From positions 244,775 to 308,774 of the forward strand of contig JAQGDG010000147.1 in the NCBI GenBank assembly GCA_029844215.1: a DNA stretch of 64,000 bases. The letters run 5' to 3'. Below are positions 11,127 to 24,053 of this stretch, piece by piece. A program made the position numbers and the translations under genes. The notes beneath the pieces were generated by a model. The model was not told where the DNA came from, made no database searches, and worked only from the letters and a program-made list of their open reading frames with translations. This DNA is from Przewalskia tangutica (lineage: Eukaryota > Streptophyta > Magnoliopsida > Solanales > Solanaceae). Numbering within the stretch: the first letter of the stretch is position 1; every line of letters starts with the position of its first letter.

Positions 11127-12907
11127 CTAAGCTAGTGCAAGACAAGCTCTTCTAACACTTAGAAAAAAATCACAACACATGTTCTTGCACATTGGAAGTG
11201 CTCTCGGCTTTGACACCCTCTCCACACAAAATATTTGTAGTTTTGATCCTTTGTTCACAAGACTTTAACCCAATGTCCCTAAGGGTATTGTAAGGATATC
11301 TCAATAGAAAGATTTCGGAAAAACGACGTTTTCGTATTAGTCGCAAGGAGGAAACTTAAGGAGTTCTTCAACTTTGAAGTCGAACTTCAAGACGGGTTCT
11401 TCATAGGCTTCTAAGGAGCTTGCCGGATTGGAACATAAGGAAAGCGAGCTAAGAATTTCTAAGGCGCGACTTTGAATCTTGGAAATTTTAAGGGCTTATA
11501 AAGGTATAATTTTGCCGCTTTAGTAATCGAGATTACTTGTCAGAGCTATGGTTATTAGCAAGCATGAGATATATAGTATGAAGTTTGATAAGTATATCGC
11601 TATCGAACCCTAATCCAAAACTAGCATGTTAGTTTTAAGATTACAATTCAAGTCGATTATTAGTTTAAGTCGTCGATGTTGTAGAAAGAAGGAAATTGTA
11701 GTTGTCAAGTTGTTTATGACTATATAACATGTTAGACCTTAGAACTTGGAATTGGAAAAGGATTGGAAAAGACTTTGAATTGTCGTTATGTTGTCGCCGA
11801 GAACGGCTTGAATACGGGACTACTTCAGATTAATCATGGGCGGAATTTTACACGCATTGTAAGGCGGTAATCCCCTTTGGTTTGTTGTTGTTTTGAGCCT
11901 TAAATGTGGCATGTTTGGTTATTGTATTCGCCTTGAAAAAGGTGGCAAAGTGAGTAGAAACAAAGGAGGTGTCGCCGATTTTCCGTAATAACATCGCTTA
12001 CTTAGTATTATTCTACGTTAGAGACTAGAAGTCGATAGTCATGTGCGGACCATTATAGGTTGACACTCCTACGCACGCGATTCGGCTTAGCTTCTGGATT
12101 TAGCCAAAAAGGTATTTGAACTATCTACTCTTCTAGAATGATTCCTTAAGATAAAGAAAGTATGTCCTACTCCTTAAACGATCCATTACTCGTTGTATTT
12201 GGATTGCCTAAAATAGAATTTGTTCTATGTACTTCCTTGATCAGACTTTGATGTATAAATTGTAAGTTGTATAATCCATTGCCTTAGTGAAGTTGGATTC
12301 TTAAAAGTGAAAGTATTTTACTTAAAGTACATGTAGTCTTGAAAAGGAAGTGGTTTTCAAATCTTTTGGCTAAGGCCTTAGTTCCAAAACCTAAGTGGTC
12401 GTTATAATGACTTTGTGAGTCAAAGGAGTGATTTACCTAATTGTTTTAAAAGAGGAGAAATGACATGATTTAAGATAAGTAACTTGTTTTAAAGGTGTGA
12501 GTTACTTAAGGTTTAAAACTAGAAGAAACTTGTTTTCTATATATTAAGAGACTCGAAGTATTTTTGAAAGTTAAGAAACTTGATTTGAAAGTTTGTGATA
12601 CTGGTCTTAAGTATAAGTCTCGTTATAAAAAGAATGAAATTGTCTAAAACCATAAAGGGTTATAATGGCTTTATGGGAAGTTGGTTATAACGGTTTTATG
12701 GAAGGTTTAGAAAGTTGTCTATTTTGATTAACGGGCATAAGTCGCCTAGATTGTGAAAATTTGAAGTTACTTGGTTTCAAGCTTTGAAACGAAGTTTCTA
12801 AAAGTGTAGTAACTTACTTTGAAAAATAGACACACCTCGATACTACGTGTTAGTATCTTCGGGTTTTACATAGAAAGGAGTCCGCTGAAAAGAATGCACG
12901 CACGTAG

Positions 12908-13087
12908 TACTTTTGGCTTGTTTAATCGAGAATTATTCTACGCAGGCCTTCGATAAGTACTTTGGCTTGTTTAATTGAGAATTATTCTACGTGTGCCTCG
13001 ATAAGTACTTTGGCTTGTTTAATCGAGAATTATTCTACGCGTGCCTTGATAAGTACTTTGGATTGTTTAATCGAGAATTGCCTACGC
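12908..13087. repeat. Tandem array 1 in the B 5' LTR (4 units of about 48 bp)
   Basis: Units begin TACTTTGGCTTGTTTAAT at 12908, 12958, 13006 and 13054. Each carries GAGAATTATTCTACGC except the last, which is shortened. The same array recurs at about 18089-18264 in the 3' LTR. Confidence 0.85.
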
Positions 13088-13177
13088 AATGGAAATAGCC
13101 TGTGTGCTAGTGGTATATCATTCATTTCGGTCATTCCCGTTTGTGGTATTTGCATATTTCGTGGATTTGCTACCCAC

Positions 13178-13357
13178 GACGCGAGGAATACCTCACGAGT
13201 CCGCAAGCGGCTTACGCGGTGAAATAGCCCCACGCGGGCGGATACAACTACGCGGAATACCTCACGCGAGTCCGTAAGGGCTTACGCGGTGAAATAGTCT
13301 CACGCGAGGAATACCTCACGCGTCCACACGACTTACGCGTGAAATAGTCCCGCGAGT
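13178..13357. repeat. Tandem array 2 in the B 5' LTR
   Basis: About three units carry GAGGAATACCTCACGCG, then GCTTACGCGGTGAAATAG. The 3' LTR copy near 18365-18475 has fewer units. The core resembles the array in E (42763-42873, opposite strand). Confidence 0.7.
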
Positions 13358-14171
13358 AGGATTGCTTAACGATATCGCGCGTGGTCCCGCTGATCGTGAG
13401 CTTCCTATTTTATATTGTAAGTATACTACTATTTACTCATTGTTAGTAAGGCACCGCGGTCAGAATCGATTATCATACATGTCCTCCGATTTGTTTGTGT
13501 TACCCTATGGTCACGCTTATACGACGTGGTATTCCGGCACGCGACCACGAGGTATTTAGGACACAGCGGGACTCGTGTTCATGTATGCTTATCGTGTTAT
13601 ATTATATCATGGATCGCCATGGAGGGCGATTCCACCGCATGATTGATATTACGGGCGCGAGACCCATAGTTATATTTGAGTAATGACTTTGAGGCCCGCC
13701 CCCGACTTGATATGACCGCTATGTATTATGTATCAGAGTTGTCTATCATACATGTCTCCTGCTTTGTTTAGATCGTTATGATTTCATTACAAGATTTCAC
13801 TGCTCACATACTTGGTACATTCTTCGCATCGACCTCCTTCTGGGTCAGCTCATGCCGCCACAGTTTAGGTACGCTGTTTGCGATCGCAGTGTAGACCGCT
13901 AGAGTTTTGGATAGCTCCTTCGCTCGTGAGTTTATCTTTTTGGTATAAGTTCTTTCAAGATGTGCTTTTGTACAGCATGGTACGGCGGCCTTGTCCCACA
14001 CAACAAGAAACTCTGTAGGTCCGTATTCATACGCTGGATCGACTCACGCATGCTGTAAAGGTCTTTTTTACGATATTATACGGCAGCCTTGTCGGCTTTG
14101 CCTCAGACGATGTTGGTTTTGAAAAAATGAGGTGTTATTTAATTTCGCGTTTACTTAGTTGTTATGCAGGC

Positions 14172-14209
14172 GGTGCCTGTGTAGGCACCACCACGCCCGG
14201 TTCGGGCGT
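14172..14209 (+). other. Twin hairpins at the end of the B 5' LTR
   Basis: GGTGCC (14172-14177) pairs with GGCACC (14184-14189). ACGCCCG (14193-14199) pairs with CGGGCGT (14203-14209) over a three-base loop. The second stem ends four bases before the LTR end. Equivalent pairs close every LTR type in the window. Confidence 0.65.
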
Positions 14210-14216
14210 GACAGAG

Positions 14217-14229
14217 TGGTATCGTGAGC
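14217..14229 (+). other. Primer binding site of element B
   Basis: TGGTATCGTGAGC starts three bases after the LTR end at 14213. It is of the initiator Met tRNA type. Confidence 0.8.
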
Positions 14230-14408
14230 AATTCCTGAATGTCTACGCACCGTGTCTAGCAGAGTCTGATTATCGCGTGTTGCGCGCAACACCCATAAAC
14301 AGGAGGCTACAGACATTTAGGAGTTGGTTTCTATTCTTCTCACTCTAAGATCGTGCCAGAAGCCGTGTTAGTAAGATAATTCCTCTCCGACGATTGTGTG
14401 TTACGCTT

Positions 14409-15240
14409 ATGCCTCCGAGGGCAACCGCCTGTAGTGGCAAAGCGAGTAGCAGGAGCTACTAGTCGACTCAGATAGTTGATGTGGCTTATGCCTGTGGTAT
14501 ACGGATGTTGTCCCGCAATGAAGTTCTTCTCTCGCCAGTTTTGAGGCCCCAACACCAGAGCCTCCAGGCCAGCTTAGAGAAGACTATAGGCCGCATGGAA
14601 GCAGCATGTTATTGACCAAGATAGGTGCACAGCTTCATCACAGGAGGTTATTCGCCAAGATGCACAGTGTACAGAGGGTAGAGAGCCAACGCGAGATCAA
14701 CAGAAGAGGCTAGACCGTTGGTTATCCCGTGAGTTTTTGGACGAGCAAATTTCAACAAATGAGTGAGATATTCGCCCCACTACCCAAAGACATACCCCGC
14801 AGCCACTGTGGTTGATTTGACCCCACAAGGTATTTAGGAGTCGGTCCAAGCTCCAGAGTCGAGGTTCTCGTGAGCAGAGGACTTTCTGGCCGAGGCCACC
14901 TATTCCTCGCAGTATCGATGCGGTAATCGCCATTCGGGAAATGTCGCATGGCACAAGTGTTTGTTTTTATCAGGGCCGCCCGCCATATTCGAGGGTATGT
15001 CCTTTTAGAAAGAGCATCGCGAGGTGGCTCACCTTGAGGCCTGTAGTTGGTTCCTTTCCTCCACAACAGGCCCCCAGGTGGCGGTGGTCGACGTCACCAC
15101 CGTGGTAGAGGTCGTGGTGAGTTTATGGTTCGGGCGGTCCTTCAACCGCATAGATGACGTGATCATCGGACAGATCGAAGCTTACATCGCATGGGGTTAC
15201 TGTGTATATTTCGATTCTTTTGAATCATACGCGCATCGAT
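14409..15240 (+). pseudogene. gag remnant of element B
   Basis: The start is taken at ATG 14409, which gives MPPRATACSGKASSRSY and then a stop. MPPR matches the gag starts of F and E. The rest is scattered over frames. Near 14962-15003 one frame reads CFYQGRPPYSRVCP, which looks like a zinc knuckle that has lost its second cysteine and its histidine. No pol-like sequence follows. The product would have been the capsid protein only, so copies of B would have needed enzymes supplied by relatives. The capsid core is shorter than in A. Confidence 0.65.
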
Positions 15241-15790
15241 AGATTCAGATTTCGCCATAAAGATATATGCTTTCCCTTTGTTAGCAATAGAAGTTATAGT
15301 ACCCTGCAGGCAGGAATACTTTGATTAGTAAAGTGAAAAGTTAAGAATGTTGACAAGAATGGTAAGTGAACCGAGACTATAGTTGTGTAGAGTTCACAAG
15401 TTGTAGTTACCCCATAATAAGTGTAAAGACCGACAGGAAGATTGTACAAGAGAAATACTTTGGCTTATGTGACGAACCTCTGTGAATGGGAGGATAAAGT
15501 AAGACTCGAGATAAGAGAAAGATTTATTTCGCACTAAGAATGAGAAGTTAAGTATGACAAGTAAGAAAATAAAGGAACCTCTAAGATCCCGTGTTTTAGA
15601 AGACCAGAACCTTCGAAGTTTTGTGAGAATGGTCGCGATGGAAGGTCCATCGATATGTTTACGATGTTATGTACGCCATGCGTGGCATCGCTGGTCTCAG
15701 GCGCTTTGATTGATAGGCATAGTATAGAGTTTATGCCGGAGTTTGTATAGCTTGGCAACCGACTAAGAACATTCGGGGACGAATGTTTCT
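15241..15790 (+). other. Non-coding 3' internal segment of element B
   Basis: About 550 bp between the gag remnant and the purine tract contain no recognisable coding. It ends in the phrase CGGGGACGAATGTTTCTAAG, shared with A and F before the purine tract. Confidence 0.6.
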
Positions 15791-15803
15791 AAGGGGGGAA
15801 GAA
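15791..15803 (+). other. Polypurine tract of element B
   Basis: AAGGGGGGAAGAA directly precedes the 3' LTR start TGTTACACCCCG. Confidence 0.85.
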
Positions 15804-18800
15804 TGTTACACCCCGTAAGTCCAGGACATGTAAAAGAGAATGTACGTAAGGAACACAGGACTTGAAAATTGGTACGAAAGGAAGAATTGTTTTTCCGACG
15901 GAAAATCTTCCGAACGTCGGAAAGGAAAAATGTTCATTGTTGAGAATTGGATTCTCAAAATGCATTATTTGAAGAGTATGGAACTTATTAACTTTATGGA
16001 AATTTATTTTTACGGATTTGGTCATGTGGGGCCCACCCGAGGAATTTTACATTTTGTGGGGCCCACGAGGGTTACGGAATTTTATGGACGAATGAGAGGG
16101 CGACACGTGGCACCCCCTCATATGGTCTTGGACGATTTCATGTAAGGGTAGAATGGTCATTTACCATCAAGGAAGATAAGTCTTGCTAGTTTGAGATTGT
16201 TGACCAAGTCAACTTGTCCACTTGGCTTTACATTAATTGCTCTTCATCCTAGCCCACAAATGTTTTAATCTATGCCCTCCTTTGTGTTTTATATACTAAG
16301 CTAGTGCAAGACAAACTCTTCTAACACTTAGAAAAAAATCACAACACATGTTCTTGCACATTGGAAGTGCTCTCGGCTTTGACACCCTCTCCACACAAAA
16401 AATTTGTAGTTTTGATCCTTTGTTCACAAGACTTTAACCCAATGTCCCTAAGGGTATTGTAAGGATATCTCAATAGAAATATTTCGGAAAAACGACGTTT
16501 TCGTATTAGTCGCAAGGAGGAAACTTAAGGAGTTCTTCAACTTTGAAGTCGAACTCAAGCACGGGTTCTTCATTGGCTTCTAAGGAGTGATTGAAGCGGA
16601 TTGGAACATAAGGAAAGGAGCTAAGAATTTCTAAGGCGCGACTTTGAATCTTGGAAATTTTAAGGGCTTATAAAGGTATAATTCTTGTCGTTTTAGTAAT
16701 TGAGATTACTTGTTGTAGCTATGGTTATTAGCAAGCATGAGATATATAGTATGAAGTTTGATAAGTATATTGGCTATTGGAACCCTAATCCGAAAACTAG
16801 CATGTTAGCCTTAAGATTACAATTCAAGACGATTATTAGTTTAAGTCGTCGCATGTTGTAGAAAGAAGGAAATTGTAGTTGTTGAAGTTGTTTATGACTA
16901 TATAACATGTTAGACCTTAGAACTTGGAATTGGAAAAGGATTGGAAAAGACTTTGAATTGTCAAGTTATGTTGTCGCCGAGAACGGCTTGAATACGACTA
17001 CTTCAGATAATCATGGGCGGAATTTTACACGTATTGTAAGGCGTGTAATCCCCTTTGGTTGGTTGTTGTTTTGAGCCTTAAATGTGGCATGTTTGGTTAT
17101 TGTATTCGGTCTTGAAAAAGGTGGCAAAGTGAGTAGAAACAAAGGAGGTGCTGCCCGATTTTCCGTAGAGTAAGAGACCGCTTACTTAGTATCATTCTAC
17201 GTTAGAGACTAGAAGTTGATAGTCATGTTGTGACCATTATAGGTTGACACTCCTACGTACGGCGTATTCGGATTAGCTTGTGGATTTAGCCGAAAAGGTA
17301 TGTGAACTATCTCCTCTTCTAGCATGATTCCTTAAGATAAAGAAAGTATGTCCTACTCCTTAAATGATACATTCCTCGTTGTATTCGATTGCCTAAAATA
17401 GAATTTGTTCTATGTACTTCCTTGATTGTACTTTGATGTTTAAATTGTAAGTTGTATAATCCACCGCCTTAGTGAAGTTGGATTCTTAAAAGTGAAAGTA
17501 TTTTACTTAAAGTACATGTAGTCTTGAAAAGGTAGTTGGTTTCCAAATCTGCAAGGCCTTAGTTCCAAAACCTAAGGATCGTTATAATGACTTTAGGGGA
17601 GTCAAAGGAGTGATTTACCTAATTGTTTTAAAAGAGGAGAAATAACATGATTTAAGAGAAGTAACTTGTTTTAAAGGTGTGAGTTACTTGAGGTTTAAAA
17701 GTAGAAGAAACTTGTTTTCTATATATTAAGAGACTCGAAGTATTTTTGAAAGTTAAGAAACTTGATTTGAAATGTGATACTTGGTTTTAAGTATAAGTCT
17801 CTCGTTATAAAAAGAATGAAATTATCTAAAAACCATAAAATGGTTATAACGGATTTATGGAAAGTTGGTTATAACGGCTTTATGGAAGGTTTAGAAAGTT
17901 GTCTATTTTGATTAATGGGCATAAGTTGCCTAGATTGTGAAAATTTGAAGTTACTTGGTTTCAAGCTTTGAAATGAGTTTCTAAAAGTGTAGTAACTTAC
18001 TTTGAAAAATAGATACACCTTGATACTACGTGTTAGTATCTCGGTTTTACATGAAAGCGAGTCCGTTGAAAAGAATGTACGCACGTAGTACTTTGGCTTG
18101 TTTAATTGAGAATTATTCTACGCTGCCTCGATAAGTACTTTGGCTTGTTTAATTGAGAATTATTCTACGTGTGCCTTGATAAGTACTTTGGCTTGTTTAA
18201 TCGAGAATTATTCTACGCAAGTGCCTTGATAAGTACTTTGGCTTGTTTAATCGAGAATTGCCTACGCAGGCCGGAAATAGCCTGCCAGTGCTGCTGGTAT
18301 ATCATTCATTTCGGTCATTCCCCGTTTGTGGCATTTGCATATTCCGTGGATTTGCTACCCACGATGCGAGGAATACCACGCGAGTCCGCAAGCGGCTTAC
18401 GCGGGTGAAATAGTCTCATGCGAGAATACCTCACGCGTCCACGCGATTTACGCGGGTGAAATAGTCCCGCGAGTAGATTGCTTAACGACACCGCGGGCGT
18501 GGTCCCGCTGATCGTGAGCTTCCTACTTTATATTGTAAGTATACTACTATTTACTCTCATTGTTAGTAAGGCACCGCAGGTCAGAATCGATTATCATACA
18601 TGTCTCCTGATTTGTTTGTGTTACCCTATGGTCACGCTTTATACGACGCGGGATTCCGGCACGCGATCACGAGGTATTTAGGACACAGTGGACTTCGTGT
18701 TCATGTATGCTTATTGTGTTATATTATATCACGGATCGCCGCAGCGAGGAAGGATTCCACGCATGATTGATATTACGGGCGCGAGACCCATGGTTATATT

Positions 18801-19318
18801 TGAGTAGTGACTTCGGCGCTCGCGCCCCGACTTGATATGACCGCTATGTATTAATCGTAGGTCGCTATCATACATGTCTCCGCTTTGTTTAGATCAAGAT
18901 GATTTCATTACGCATTTCATCGCTCACATACTTGGTACATTCTTCGCATCGACTTCTTTCTGGCCGCTCATGCCGCAGTTTAGGTACGCTGCTTGGTGAT
19001 CGGCAGTGTGGACCGCCGTAGTTTCGATAGCTCCTTCCGTCGAGTTTATCTTTTGGTATAAGTTCTTTCAAGATGTGCTTTGTACAGCATGGTACGCGGG
19101 CCTTGTCCGCCACAGCCAAGAAACTCTTAGGTCAGATTCATACGGATCGACTCACGCATGTAGTGTCTTTTTTATGTATATTATATGGCAAAATTGTCGC
19201 TTTGCCCTTCAGACGATGTTGGTTTTGAAAAAATGAGGTTATTTAATTTCGCGTTTACTTAGTTGTAAAGGCAGGTGGTGCCTGTGTAGGCACCACCACG
19301 CCCGGGTTCGGCGTGACA
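15804..19318 (+). repeat. Element B 3' LTR
   Basis: The 3515 bp partner of the 5' LTR starts TGTTACACCCCG and ends GGCGTGACA. It has a G-box at 16102-16111, TATATA at 16290-16295 and a tandem array at about 18089-18264. A/T-rich stretches are nearly identical to the 5' LTR, and changes cluster at CG, TG and CAG positions. Confidence 0.9.
18089..18264. repeat. Tandem array in the B 3' LTR
   Basis: Four units of about 47 bp start TACTTTGGCTTGTTTAAT. They correspond to 12908-13087. Confidence 0.8.
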
Positions 19319-19323
19319 TCGCC

Positions 19324-19672
19324 GCCGCCTAAAATCTGGGCTAGCGGCGTTATAAAACTCGTCGTCAAGTACTATCTCGTGTAATGACCAAAGCCAGGCC
19401 CTCGTAACTTCTCAGGTTTCACTCGCAGCTTCTCTCACGCTTTGCCTCTTCGCTCGTTGCCTTTCGTAGGCGTGAACGCAAAAAGAATACGCGAGGAGTC
19501 CAACTTATAACACAACTCTAAGGCACGATCTCAGAGTGAGAAGAATGGAAACCAATCTTAAATATCTCAGAGCCTCCTCGACATAGACGTGGTGCACAAC
19601 ACACCGATAATCAAGACTCTACTAGACACGGTCAGAGACACTTTCCGAGGATTAATCGCTCGATACCACTTT
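19324..19672 (-). mobile_element. C1 internal region, 5' end with gag start and primer site (segment 3 of 3)
   Basis: This is the 5' end of C1 on the minus strand. The primer site complement GATACCA is at 19662-19668, four bases from the LTR. The gag start position lies at 19471-19473, where the minus strand reads ACG instead of ATG, followed by CCTACGAAAGGCAACGAG. The same place in C' (25734), D (49661) and E (57174) has ATG. The remaining gag traces are out of frame. Confidence 0.75.
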
Positions 19673-20322
19673 TGTCACGACCGACTCTGCCCGCGACTGG
19701 TGCCTTACCCCGGGCACCCTAGTGATACAACATCAGAGAAAATCAGCGGAAATAAAAACTTAAACATGAAACAAGATAAAATAAGGAACAGGCTAACCAA
19801 AACGGTTACATTTCTGCATAAATATACCTGAATAGTTATATCCTTTACAAACCCTGCCCACAACAGTACTATAGACCTCTAAGAATGTAACCACAACTAC
19901 GACGGGACAGGGCCCCGCCATACCCCTGAATGTAAGAACCTACAACGACAGGGGACTATACCAAAGATAATCCTCCGGAGAAACGGAGCTTCCCAAACGC
20001 TGAACTGTGATCCTATGAGCGAGGATCAAGAATCGCGTACTTCTACCGCAGATTAACGCAAATTTCAAGGAGGTCAAGATAACAGTACCAAGTATGTGAA
20101 ATCAAAATATCAGAATGAAATCATAATAGTCTATATAAAGCAGAGACATGTATGATAACCAAACTACAAGACACAACATATAAGCAATATGTCAAGTCGT
20201 GACTCACGCCTCAAAGTCATCACTCAAATATAACAACGGGTCTCACCCCACAACATCAATCATGCCCGTGGAATTCTTCCTCACCGCCAGCCTATGATAT
20301 GATATAACAACACTAAGGATTA
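19673..20322 (-). repeat. C1 5' LTR, 3' piece (segment 1 of 3)
   Basis: It starts TGTCACGACC beside the C1 primer site, so it is the end of the LTR on the minus strand. About 650 bp later it is interrupted by C'. The LTR resumes at 29692. The next 640 bp (20323 onward) repeat this segment because C' carries the same type of LTR. Terminal hairpins GGTGCC/GGCACC are present. Confidence 0.75.
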
Positions 20323-20993
20323 TCACACGACCGACTGCCCGCGATCGTGCCTTACCCTGCACCCCTGATACAACATCGAGAAAATCAGCGAAATAAAAAC
20401 TTAAACATGAAACAAGATAAAATAGAAAACAAAGCAACCAAAACGGTTACCTTTCTGCATATATATATATTTGAACAGCACATCCTTTACAAACCCCGCC
20501 ACAACAAGATTTCATGCACTTAAGAATGTAACTATTAACCACGACGACAGTGGCCCCGCCATACCCCCGAATGTAAGTACCTACAACAATAGGACTATAC
20601 TAAAGATAAGCCTCCGAGAAACGGAGCTTCCGAAAGTCGAACCGTGATCCTATGAGCGAGGATCAACAATCGCGTACTTACCGCAGATGAACGCAGCTTC
20701 AAGGAGGTCAAGACAACAGTACCAAGTATGTGAAATCAAAATACATTAAATGAAATCATAATAGTCTATATAAAGCAGAGACACGATGATAACCAAACTA
20801 CAAGACACAACATATAAGCAATATGTCAAGTCGTGACTCACGCCTCAAAGTCATCACTCAAATATAACAACGGGTCTCACGCCCACAACATCAATCATGC
20901 CCGTGGAATTTCTTCCTCACCGCAGCCTATGATATAACAACACCAAGGAGTACACATGAACACCGTGCCCCACTGCGGTCATAAAACCGTGAC

Positions 20994-21545
20994 GGCAAGT
21001 ACTAAGGCTAACTACTGATACCAAAGCCGATCATCAATCGACCGGGCAAGTACGAAGCCAACTACCAAATACCAAAGCCGCATTAATAATACTATACAAC
21101 TATACCACGGTCGACCGGCAAGAACGGCGCCAACTACGATACCAAAGCCGCCACGTCACGACGGGGCAAGTACGTAAGACCAACTACCGATACCAAAGTC
21201 CGATCACGAGACTCGCCACTAAACCGACCGCGGTCGACACGCGGCAAGCGATAGCCTCTACCAGATCCTCCCCGCGCCACGAAATGACGGGGCAAGTAAC
21301 TGTGCTAACCACCGATCACAACCGTAAGTCACGATATTTCGCCGCTGTCGACACGTGGCAAGGCGATAGCTCTACCAGATCCACTCGCCACGTAGTCGAC
21401 GGCAAGTAACCAGCTAACCACCGATCACAACCGTAAGACACGAGACTTCGCCACCAAACCGAACGGCAAGTAAGGCTAACTACCGTAACTAAAGCCGAAT
21501 CACCACGATCGGCAAGACGAGCCAACTACCGATACCAAAGCCGAA
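20994..21545. repeat. Tandem array in the C' 3' LTR
   Basis: About nine diverged units of some 55-70 bp contain GGCAAGTAC, then CTAACTACCGATACCAAAG. The same array occurs at 26607-27175 and 29735-30325. It gives open frames of no coding meaning. Confidence 0.75.
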
Positions 21546-23558
21546 TCAAGAAACCTCACGGAGAGCTAGTCCATGGAATAACAATAATGGTCACATGCCC
21601 CTAATCCCTCATCTGTAGACATGCCCATGTGACAATAATAATGGAAGATACCCGCGGAATCCTCCACACCGCCAGACGCCCAAGTAAGTTCACAACAAGT
21701 TAGCCGCTCCATCGAGAGACGCGTGGTATAGAAATACAATACTTGCACAACAAAAGCTATCACAATTAGCATAGGCAAGCTCAACATACTTATAGATTTT
21801 CATTAACATGTAAATTGATTCACCATTTAAAAACTCAAGTACTCCCATTTTATGCCAACAACTGGTTTTAACTCCTAAAGTACTACGCACATAAATTCTT
21901 TCAAAAGATCCATTTCTTTACAAAGGTCACACGATACCCGTAGTATCAAAATAGAGTAACTATCTTTTAAGTAAACCAAAACAATTTCCATACTTTCTTT
22001 TAAACCAAATCATTTCTCCCTTTAAAGTCAAGTTACCATTTTAAATCCAATAATAAACCATCCTTTTGTTTTCATAAAGTCGTTATAACTAACTTCCCAT
22101 AAAGCTATTATAACACTTTATGTTTTAAACCAATTTAAGACAAAACCATGCCTTTCTTTTTAAACCAAAACACTTCAAATTCTCAAGTCTCTTTTCTTTT
22201 AGAAATCAAGTTCTCATCAGGAATTTAAGAAAATCAATACTTGTTATTAATGATTTTATTAAAGCACCATGATCTAGAAATGTAATACAATTTTGTCTTA
22301 TCTTAGCTTCTATGCAGATGGAGGTTTCTACTTGTTTTAATAATAATTAATTAGTCAATACATTTTCCTTTATTAACGCCGTGGTTTGTTCGATACTTAT
22401 TCTCATTTCCAAATCAATATAACTTATTCCTTTTCCTTTTCTTTAGACAAAGTACTCATTTCTCACGAACGAGGTTTCACCACTTTTAACACAATTAAAG
22501 TTCTTCACATTTCATATCCAAATAAATATAAGTCAAGTCTCTTATCTTTTAAAACAACAAACCATTCTTTTACCTACATAAAGTCGTTATAACTAACTTC
22601 CCATAAAGCTATTATAACACTTTATGTTTTAAACCAACCAAAATTGCTTAGCACACGACGCTCACCGCATTACATAGTTTACAACAATCATGCTAGAAAA
22701 GATAGGAAGAGGTTCACATACCTCGCGACGACATCGATAATTAGCAAAACGCCCAAAGTACTATAACCCCGCTAGCCTTTTCCACCCTTCAAGTAATACG
22801 CTACTGTAGTACTTCAACCTATAAAGGCCACAAAACGCCTATCAACTTCTAGATCTCTTCAGAGAACATTTCAAAGTACAAGGTTCCTTATTCTACTAAA
22901 ATTCGCAAAGACTCTCCCGTAGAACTACATAAATCTCCTTCTATCAAGGCCCGCTACTGCCAACAACTCCAAGTGGTTACATCGCCTAACCTGACGTACA
23001 ACATCGCCCCACAATAATACTACAAGTCTACTGTAAATACAGTCTAACGTAAATACAGTTCAATTCTTTATAATCATCCTTCCAATATATCTTATACTCA
23101 ATTCTAAACTACTACAATATGAAATATCCAATTATAATAGGGGGATAAAGATCATTACCTCGATAAGCCCATAATTATCCAAGATTTATAAGTCGATCCT
23201 GAGCAACGCTTAGCTCAAAATCCTTACGTTCCAACCCGCTCCAAGCAACCCTTAGAAGCTCCTAACCAACTCCTCTTCAAGATCCAACTCCAAAAAGTGA
23301 AGAACACTTAGGCTCAACTATGGCAAGTTTCGGCCAAGGTGTATATCTAAGGCTAGGGGTGTGAAATCTTTTCCAACTCTTGGTTTACAATCTTCCTAAC
23401 ACCCTAAGGAAGAACACTTAAAAGTTTAAGAATTTTTGGACAACTTTTGGTCAAGGGGGAGGCTCAAACCGAGAGCTCAACAACAACAAGGAGAGAGTAT
23501 TTTTGCCTTGAAAATTATCTCAAGAATGGACGGTTAAGTCTCTGCAAGCTTAAGGGTC

Positions 23559-23566
23559 TATTTATA
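23559..23566 (-). promoter_or_regulatory. TATA box of the C' 3' LTR
   Basis: TATAAATA on the minus strand lies 488 bp from the LTR start at 24053. The partner is at 29193-29200. Confidence 0.6.
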
Positions 23567-24053
23567 GAGAAATCCATGGCCAAGATCAAGGCAAGTGTGT
23601 GGTGAGATCTCGGGACATGTGTGTATGGATTTAACCAACCAAATGTCTACCACAAAAAGTGACAAGTGGCTCGCCACTTGTCCACCACAAAAACGCCCGT
23701 TGCCTAATTTCGCCATAAAGCCACATGGGGTGCCATGTGTCGCCTCCTACTGGCCCAAAATATTTCATCTCCAAAATATCCGCAAAATCCAAAATCTCCA
23801 AAACAAAGTGGGCCCCACAAAACCAGAATTTCCCGGCCCCACGTGACCAAATCCTAAATAAAATTCCATAATTATATAATAATCCAAGAAGTCCAATACC
23901 AAACTGGGAATCCAATTCCCATTATCGAACCTTTTTCCTTCACAAAATCCTAAACTTTTCCGCTTAAAAATCACATCTTTCTTCCTTTCCAAAATTACCG
24001 TCAGATTCTCGCACGCACGCCCTCACATACATACTCGAACTACGGGTGTAACA

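Larger units (their letters stand above)
10647..14213 (+). repeat. Element B 5' LTR
   Basis: The 3567 bp repeat starts TGTTACACCG and ends GGGCGTGACA, paired with 15804-19318. It has a G-box at 10938-10947, a TATA-like box at 11121-11126, two tandem arrays (12908-13087 and about 13178-13357), and twin terminal hairpins at 14172-14209. Confidence 0.9.
10647..19318 (+). mobile_element. Element B: complete gag-only LTR retrotransposon
   Basis: B has LTRs at 10647-14213 and 15804-19318, a primer site, a purine tract, and an internal region of only 1590 bp. The internal region has a gag remnant with a knuckle-like motif but no trace of protease, reverse transcriptase or integrase. The LTRs make up over 80% of its length. 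It is therefore non-autonomous by structure and comparable to plant TR-GAG elements. It is inserted in C1, with TCGCT (10642-10646) and TCGCC (19319-19323) as the target duplication. Confidence 0.88.
20323..24053 (-). repeat. Element C' 3' LTR
   Basis: The 3731 bp repeat ends in + orientation with CTACGGGTGTAACA, paired with 25935-29686. It has a tandem array at 20994-21545, a TATA box complement TATTTATA at 23559-23566 and a G-box variant GCCATGTGTC at 23732-23741. Confidence 0.85.

Noticed and set aside
19673..20960. A 640 bp tandem duplication in an LTR
   Set aside because: Insertion of C' in the C1 LTR with an ATTAC target duplication explains both this and the isolated LTR piece at 29692.
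20990..21545. Regular repeats resembling a CRISPR array
   Set aside because: The units are long, diverged and directly adjacent without spacers, they lie in a plant LTR and recur in three LTR copies.
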